A DNA stretch of 64,000 nt from Streptomyces albireticuli (GTDB lineage Bacteria > Actinomycetota > Actinomycetes > Streptomycetales > Streptomycetaceae), in the NCBI RefSeq assembly GCF_021228125.1, contig NZ_JAJQQS010000008.1, forward strand, positions 62,001 through 126,000. Reading direction: 5' to 3'. A program made the translations under genes and the position numbers. The notes under the pieces were generated by a model. It made no database searches and was not told the DNA's origin. It saw only the letters and a program-made list of their open reading frames with translations. Below are positions 1 to 9,000 of this stretch, one piece after another. Numbering within the stretch: the stretch's first letter is position 1; each line of letters opens with the position of its first letter.

Positions 1-1
1 G

Positions 2-3000
2 GTCACGGCCGTGGTTCACACGGCCGGTGTTCTCGACGACGGTGTGATCGGTTCCCTCTCGACCGACCGCCTGGACGCTGTCTTCGCTCCGAAGGCGGAC
101 GCGGCCCGGTACCTGCACGAGCTGACCGCAGGCATGGACCTGACGGCCTTCGTCCTCTTCTCCTCCGTGGCAGGAACCCTCGGTGCCGCTGGTCAGGGCA
201 ACTACGCCGCAGCCAACGCCTACCTGGACGCTCTCGCCCAGCAGCGCGTCTCCGCCGGCCTCCCTGCCAGCAGCCTCGCGTGGGGCCTGTGGGACGGCGC
301 CGACGGTATGGGTGGTGCGCTGGACACGGCGCACACCTCGCGCATGGGCGGCAACGGCATGCTCGCCCTGACGCACGACACCGGTCTCGCCCTCTTCGAC
401 GCCGCGGTGGCGTCGGGCGAGCCCGTCCTCGTGCCCGCGCCGATGGACCTGCGGGCCATGGCCCGTGGCGGCGGCGATCTGCCGTCGATGCTCCGGGGCC
501 TGGTGCGGGTGCCGGTGCGTCGGACCGTCGATGCCCGTCAGGCGGACTCGCTGCGCCGCCGCATCCTCGGGCTGCCCGAGGGGGAGCGCGCTGGTCTGCT
601 GCTCGACCTGGTCCGTACGGAGGTCGCCGGCGTCCTCGGCCACGCCTCGAACGCGGCCGTCGAGCCGGGCCGGGCATTCACCGAGCTCGGGTTCGACTCG
701 CTGACCGCCGTCGAGCTGCGCAACCGCCTCAACACGGCGACCGGGCTCCGGCTGCCCGCGACGCTCGTCTTCGACTACCCCACCGCCGCGGCCATCGCCG
801 GATACCTCGGAGAGACGGTCGTCGGCACGGACGACGACGATGCCGTGCCCGCCGCCACCACTGTGGTCGCGGCGGACGACCCGATCGCGATCGTGGGCAT
901 GGCCTGCCGTTACCCGGGTGGGGTCTCCTCGCCCGAGGGCTTGTGGGACCTCGTCCTCAACGATCGCGATGGTGTCACCCCCTTCCCGGCCAACCGCGGC
1001 TGGGACCTGGAGGACCTCTACGACCCCGAGCCCGGCCTGCCGGGCAAGAGCTACGCCCGTGAGGGTGGCTTCCTGCACGACGCTGACGAGTTCGACCCGG
1101 CGTTCTTCGGGATCTCGCCGCGCGAGGCGCTGGCGATGGATCCGCAGCAGCGTCTCCTGCTGGAGACCACGTGGGAGGCCGTCGAGCGCGCCGGTATCGA
1201 CCCGTCCACGCTGCGCGGCAGCCGGACCGGTGTCTTCGCCGGTGTGATGTACCACGACTACGCCACCGGAATCACGGGCGATGAGCCCGAGGGCGTGGAC
1301 GCCTTCGTCGGTACGGGCACGGCGGGCAGCGTGGCCTCTGGCCGTGTGTCGTACCTGTTCGGGCTGGAGGGCCCGGCGGTGACGGTCGACACGGCGTGCT
1401 CGTCCTCGCTGGTCGCTCTGCATCTGGCCGTCCAGGCCCTGCGCGCCGGTGAGTGCGAACTCGCCCTGGCCGGTGGTGTGACCGTGATGTCGACGCCGGG
1501 TGCGTTTATCGATTTCTCGCGTCAGCGGGGTCTTGCGGCGGATGGTCGTTGTAAGGCGTTCGGTGCGGGTGCGGATGGTACGGGTTGGGCTGAGGGTGTG
1601 GGCATGCTGCTTGTTGAGCGGCTGTCGGATGCCCGTCGTAAGGGCCATCAGGTGCTGGGTGTCGTGCGTGGTTCGGCGATCAACCAGGATGGTGCGAGCA
1701 ATGGTCTGACGGCGCCGAACGGTCCGTCGCAGCAGCGGGTGATCCGGCAGGCGCTGGCTACGGCTGGTTTGTCGGCTGCGGATGTGGACGCTGTTGAGGC
1801 GCATGGCACGGGTACGACGCTGGGTGACCCGATCGAGGCGCAGGCGCTGCTGGCCACATACGGCCAGGAGCGTTCGGGCGACGAGCCGTTGTGGCTCGGC
1901 TCGTTGAAGTCGAACATCGGTCATAGCCAGGCGGCTGCGGGTGTCGGCGGGATCATCAAGATGGTCATGGCGATGTGTCATGGCGTGCTGCCCAAGACGC
2001 TGCACGCCGATGAGCCGTCGCCGCACATCGACTGGTCCGAGGGCGCTGTCGAGCTCCTGGGTGAGGCGCGCGAGTGGCCGGAGACCGGCCGTCCGCGCCG
2101 TGCGGGTGTCTCGTCCTTCGGCTTCAGCGGTACGAACGCGCACGTCATCCTTGAGCAGGCGCCGGCGGCCGAGTCCGCTCCGGTCACCGGTGAGGTCGTT
2201 CCGCCGGTGGTTCCGTGGGTGGTCTCGGGCAAGTCGTCCGAGGCGCTGGATGCCCAGGTCGCCCAGGTGGTCGACGCTGCTGCCGGGCTCGACCCGGTGG
2301 GTGTCGGCTTCACGCTGGCGACCTCGCGTGCGCAGTTCGAGCACCGGGCCGTTGTAGTGGGTGAGCAGACAGTCAAGGGCCGTGTGCTGGGTGGCAAGGT
2401 TGCCGCGTTGTTCACGGGTCAGGGTGCTCAGCGGGCCGGTATGGGCCGTGAGTTGTACGCGGCATATCCGGTGTTCGCTGCCGCCTTCGATGCTGCGTGT
2501 GGGGCGCTGGGTCTGGACCCGGCTGTTCTGGACGATGGCGAGCTGCTGGCTCGTACGGAGAACACGCAGCCCGCGCTGTTCGCGGTCGAGGTGGCTCTTT
2601 ATCGTCTGGCCGAGTCCTGGGGCGTCCGTCCGGACTACGTCGCCGGTCATTCGATCGGTGAGATTGCTGCCGCGCATGTGGCTGGTGTGTTCTCGCTGGA
2701 GGACGCGGGCAAGCTCGTCGCCGCCCGTGCGGCGCTGATGCAGGCGCTGCCCGCCGGTGGCGCGATGGTCTCCCTGCGCGCGACCGAGGCCGAGGCCCGT
2801 GAGGCCCTCGTCGAGGGTGTGGACATCGCTGCGGTCAATGGCCCGTCGTCCGTGGTGATCTCGGGTGACGAGGCCGCTGTTGAGCAGGTTGCGGGACGCT
2901 TCGAGAAGTCCCGTCGCCTGAATGTCTCGCACGCGTTCCACTCGCACCGTATGGACGGGATGCTGGACGGCTTCCGTAAGGTCGCCGAGTCCTTGACGTA

Positions 3001-6000
3001 TGCCGCTCCGGCGATTCCGGTTGTCTCGAACGTCACCGGTGTCCTGGCCGAGGAGCTGACCTCGCCCGAGTACTGGGTGCGGCACGTCCGCGAGGCGGTC
3101 CGCTTCTCCGACGGCATCCGCACCCTCCACGCCGAAGGCGTCCGTACCTTCCTGGAACTCGGCCCCGACGGTGTGCTGTCGGCGATGGCGCAGGAGTGCC
3201 TGGCCGACGTGTCCGACGACGTCGCGTTCGTCCCGGCGCTTCGTAAGGATCGTCCGGAGCCGGTGTCGCTCGTCACCGCTCTCGGCCGTCTCCACATCAC
3301 CGGCGCCCGTGTCGATTGGTCGGCCTTCTTCGCCGGTACCAGTGCTCGTCGTGTCGACCTGCCGACGTATGCCTTCCAGCGCCAGTCCTACTGGCTCGAA
3401 GCGGTGGCGGGCGGCGGTGACGTCAGCTCTGTGGGGCAGGACGCGGTGAGCCACTCGCTGCTGGGTGCCGTCGTCGGTGCGCCCGATTCGGAGGAGTTCC
3501 TCCTCACCGGCCGTGTGTCGCTCAAGAGCCACCCGTGGCTCGCCGAGCACGCGGTCATGGGGACGGTCCTCCTCCCCGGCACTGCCTTCGTGGAGCTCGC
3601 GATCCGCGCGGGCGACGAGGTCGGCTGCGCCGCGCTGGACGAGCTGACGCTGGAGGCGCCGTTGGCGCTCGCCGAGCAGGGCGGGGTCCAGCTGCGGGTC
3701 GCGGTGGGCGAGCCCGACGCCGAGGGGCGCCGGAGCCTGTCCATCCACTCCCGCCCCGAGGGCGATGAGCTGTGGACGCGGCACGCGTCCGGTTTCCTGT
3801 CCGTGGCCGCCGCTACCGGTGGTGCGGACCTCACCGAGTGGCCGCCGGCCGGTGCCGAGGCCGTCGATGTCGACGGGCTCTACGCGGGCCTCGCCGAGGC
3901 GGGGCTGGAGTACGGTCCGGTCTTCCAGGGCGTGACCGCAGCCTGGCGCCGTGGCGACGAGGTGTTCGCCGAGGTAGCGCTGCCGGAGGGTACGGACGTC
4001 ACGGCGTTCGGTCTGCACCCCGCGCTGTTCGACGCCGCGCTGCACGTCAACGCACTGAACACGGGCGAGGGTTCGGACCGGCCCGAGTTGCCGTTCGCGT
4101 GGCGCGGGGTGTCGCTGGCGGCCGCCGGCGCCTCCCGGCTGCGGGTGCGGCTGGTTCCGGGCGCGGAGGGCTTCGCGCTGGAGATGGCGGATGCCGCTGG
4201 TGTCGCTGTGGCGTCGGTGGAGTCGCTGGTGGTGCGTCCGGTGGCCGCTGATGAGCTGGCTGCCGGTGACCGGGTTCTGCGGGATGCGCTGTTCCGTGTG
4301 GAGTGGGTGCCGGTCGCGGCGTCTGTTTCGGATGTTGCGGTGGCGTTGCTGGATCGTGAGGGTCTGGCGGGTGTCGCGGGGGTTCCGGCGCTGGTTGCCG
4401 CTGTCGCTTCCGATGTTCGTGGTGTGCTCGCGCTGGTTCAGGGGTGGCTGGCGGAGGAGCGGTTCGCCGATTCCCGCCTTGTCCTGGTGACCCGGGGCGC
4501 GGTGGCGCTCCCGGGTGACACGGACGTCGACCCGGAGCAGGCCGCTGTCTGGGGTCTGGTGCGTTCGGCGCAGTCGGAGAACCCCGGCCGTTTCGTCCTC
4601 CTCGACCTGGATGGTGAGGTCTCTTCGGAGGCTCTGGCCCTGGTCGGTGATGAGCCGCAGGTGGCGGTGCGTGGGGGAGCGGTCTTCGCGCCGCGTCTCG
4701 CCCGTGCTTCGGTCGCCGCCGAATCGGTGCCCGCGTGGGACGCCGAGGGTAGGGTTCTGATCACCGGTGGTACGGGCTCTCTGGGTGCTCTCGTCGCTCG
4801 TCACCTGGTGGCGGAGCACGGTGTGCGTGGTCTCCTGCTCACCAGCCGTCGTGGTATCGACGCTCCCGGTGCCGCCGAGCTTCGCGATGAACTCATCTCG
4901 CTCGGTGCCGAGGTGACCGTCGCCGCGTGCGACGTCGCCGACCGTTCCTCCCTGGCGGACCTCCTCGCCGCTCACCCGGTCACCGCCGTCGTTCACACGG
5001 CCGGTGTTCTCGACGACGGTGTGATCGGCTCCCTCTCGACCGACCGCCTGGACGCCGTCTTCGCTCCGAAGGCGGACGCGGCCCGGTACCTGCACGAGCT
5101 GACCGCAGGCATGGACCTGACGGCCTTCGTCCTCTTCTCCTCCGCCGCCGGTGTCTTCGGCAACGCGGGCCAGGCCAACTACGCCGCAGCCAACGCCTAC
5201 CTGGACGCTCTCGCCCAGCAGCGTGCTGCCGCTGGTCTCCCCGCCACCTCCCTCGCCTGGGGCCTCTGGCAGGACACCGACGGCATGGGCGCCGGGCTCG
5301 ACTCCACCCATGCCTCGCGCATGGAACAGGACGGTGTCATCGCCCTCACCCCCGCCCAGGGCCTCGCCCTCCTCGACGCCGCCGTGGCGTCGGGCGAGAC
5401 GCTGCTCGTGCCCGCCCCGCTCGATCTGCGGGCCATGGCCCGTGGCGGCGGCGAGATACCGGCACTGCTGCGCGGGCTCGTCCGTGGCCCGGTGCGCCGG
5501 ACCGCCGACGCCCGTCAGGCGGACTCCCTGCGCCGGCGGATCCTCTCCCTCCCGGAGCACGAGCGTGCGGGCCTGCTGCTCGACCTGGTCCGTACGGAGG
5601 TGGCCGGGGTCCTCGGCCACGCCTCCGACGCGGCCGTCGAGCCGGACCGTGCGTTCACGGAGCTCGGGTTCGACTCCCTCACCGCCGTCGAACTCCGCAA
5701 CCGCCTCAACGCGGTGACCGGTCACCGGCTCCCCGCCACGCTTGTCTTCGACTACCCCACCGCCGCCGCCCTCGCCGGTCACCTCGGCGAGGCGCTGCTC
5801 GGCGCGCGGGAGGAGACGGCGCCAGTCACCACGGTGGTGGCCGCCGACGAGCCGATCGCGATCGTGGGCATGGCCTGCCGCTACCCCGGCGGCGTGACCT
5901 CGCCCGAGGACCTGTGGAACCTCGTCCGCGACGGCCGCGACGGCATCTCCCCCTTCCCGGACGACCGCGGCTGGGACGTGGAGAACCTCTACGACCCGAC

Positions 6001-9000
6001 CGGTGAGCGCCCGGGGAGCTCGTACACGCGCCACGGCGGGTTCCTCCACGACGCCGCCGACTTCGACCCCGGCTTCTTCGGGATCTCCCCGCGCGAGGCC
6101 CTGGCGATGGACCCGCAGCAGCGTCTGCTGCTGGAGACCACGTGGGAGACGATCGAGCGTGCGGGCATCGACCCGTCCACGCTGCGCGGCAGCCGGACCG
6201 GTGTCTTCGCCGGTGCGATGTACCACGACTACGCGTCCGGCGTCGGAGCCACGGCTCCCGAGGGCGTCGACGGCTTCCTCGGAACCGGCACCTCCGGCAG
6301 CGTGGTCTCCGGCCGCCTCTCCTACGTCTTCGGGCTGGAGGGCCCGGCCGTCACCGTCGACACCGCCTGCTCGTCGTCGCTGGTGGCCCTGCACATGGCC
6401 GTCCAGGCCCTGCGCGGCGGTGAGTGCGACATGGCGCTCGCCGGTGGTGTGACCGTCATGTCGACGCCGGGTTCCTTCATGGAGTTCTCCCGCCAGCGCG
6501 GGCTCGCCGCGGACGGGCGCTGCAAGGCGTTCGGCGCCGGGGCCGACGGCACCGGCTGGGCCGAGGGCGTCGGCATGCTGCTCGTCGAGCGGCTCTCCGA
6601 CGCCCGCCGCAACGGTCACCGCGTCCTCGCGGTGGTGCGCGGCACGGCGATCAACCAGGACGGTGCCAGCAACGGTCTGACGGCTCCCAACGGCCCGTCG
6701 CAGCAGCGCGTCATCCGCCAGGCCCTCGCCGTGGCCGGTCTCTCGGCCGCCGACGTCGACGCCGTCGAGGCGCACGGCACCGGTACGACGCTGGGCGACC
6801 CCATCGAGGCGCAGGCGCTCCTCGCCACCTACGGCCAGGAGCGCGCGGCCGACGAGCCGCTGTGGCTCGGCTCCCTCAAGTCGAACATCGGTCACAGCCA
6901 GGCCGCCGCCGGTGTCGGCGGGATCATCAAGATGGTCATGGCGATGCGTCATGGCGTGCTGCCCAAGACGCTGCACGCGGACGAGCCGTCGCCGCACATC
7001 GACTGGTCCGAAGGGGCTGTCGAGCTCCTCACCGAGGCCCGGGAGTGGATGTCGGCCGAGGGCCGGCCGCGCCGCGCGGGCATCTCGTCCTTCGGCTACA
7101 GCGGCACCAACGCCCACGTGATCATCGAGCAGGCGGCGGAGCCGACCGCCGCCGCGGTCGCCGCCGACGCCGTTCTGCCGGCGGTCCCGTGGCTCGTCTC
7201 CGGCAGGACTCCGGAGGCGCTCGACGCGCAGATCGACCGGGTCCGTACGGCCGGGGCCGGCCTCGACGCCCTCGGCGTCGGCTTCACCCTCGCGACGGCC
7301 CGCGCGCAGTTCGAGCACCGCGCCGTCGTCGTGGACGGCGGGTCCCAGGCGCTCACCGGACGGGTGCTCGGCGGTGCCACCGCCGCGCTGTTCACCGGCC
7401 AGGGCGCGCAGCGGGTGGGCATGGGGCGTGAGCTGCACGCCGCGTTCCCGGTGTTCGCCGAGGCGTTCGACGCCGCCTGCGAGGCGGTCGGCCTGGACCG
7501 GGCGATCCTCGACGACGCCGCGCTGCTGGGCCGTACGGAGAACACGCAGCCCGCGCTGTTCGCCATCGAGGTCGCGCTGTTCCGCCTCGTCGAGTCCCTC
7601 GGCGTCCGGCCCGACTTCGTCGCCGGTCACTCCGTCGGCGAGCTGGCCGCGGCGCACGTCGCCGGGGTGTTCTCGCTGAAGGACGCGGGCAAGCTCGTCG
7701 CCGCCCGTGCCGCGCTCATGCAGTCGCTGCCCGAGGGCGGTGCGATGGTCGCGGTCCGCGCCTCCGAGGCCGAGGTGGAGGCGGTGCTGCTCGACGGCGT
7801 CGACATCGCCGCGGTCAACGGTCCTACGTCGGTCGTCCTCTCCGGTGACGAGGAGGCGACGCTGGCGGTGGCCGCGCTGTTCGCGACCACCAAGCGCCTG
7901 AACATCTCGCACGCCGCCCACTCCCACCGGATGGACGGCATGCTGGACGGCCTCCGGGCCGTCGTCGAGAGCATCACGCTGCACGAGCCGGTGATCCCGG
8001 TCGTCTCCAATGTGACGGGCCGGGTCGCCGAGCCCGGGGAGCTGTGCTCCGCCGACTACTGGGCGCGGCACGTCCGCGAGGCCGTCCGCTTCTCCGACGG
8101 CGTCCAGACCCTCCACGACCAGGGCGTACGTACGTTCCTGGAGCTGGGTCCCGACGGCGTGCTGTCGGCGCTGGCGCAGGAGTGCCTGCCGGAGACCGAC
8201 GACATGGCGTTCGTCCCGGTGCTGCGCAAGGACCGTCCCGAGCCGGGGGCCCTGGTCACGGCTCTGGGCCGGCTCCACGTCGCGGGCGTCCGGGTCGACT
8301 GGCCGGCGTTCTTCGCCGGTACCGGTGCCCGCGTCGTCGACCTGCCCACCTACCCCTTCCAGCACGAGTCCTTCTGGCTGGAGGCCACCGCGGCCGGTGG
8401 TGACGCCGCCGCCGTCGGCCAGGGCGCGACCGGTCACCCGCTGCTGGGTGCGGTGGTCGCCCTGCCGGATTCCGAGGGTCTGCTGCTTACTGGCCGGGTG
8501 TCTCTGCAGAGTCACCCGTGGCTCGCGGATCACGCCGTCATGGGTACCGTCCTCCTTCCGGGCACCGCGTTCGTCGACCTGGCGATCCGAGCCGGTGACG
8601 AGGCCGGTTGCGCGACCGTGGACGAGCTGACGCTGGAAGCGCCTCTGGTGCTGCGCGGCAACGGCGGTGTCCAGCTGCGCGTGACCGTGGGCGAACCGGA
8701 CGACACCGGCCGCCGCTCCGTCGCCATCCACTCGCGCCGGGAGAGCGCCGGGCCGGACCAGGAGTGGACGCGCCACGCGGTCGGAACCCTGTCGGAGGAG
8801 GCCCCGGAGGAGCCCGTCACCGCCGCCTCGCCCTGGCCGCCGCTCGCGGCCGAAGAGGTCGACGTGACCGCGCTCTACGACGAGCTCGGCGTGGCCGGAC
8901 TGGAGTACGGCCCGGTGTTCCAGGGCGTACGGGCCGCCTGGCGCGGCGACTCCGAGGTGTTCGCGGAGATCGAGCTGGCGGAGGAGACGCGGGCACAGGC

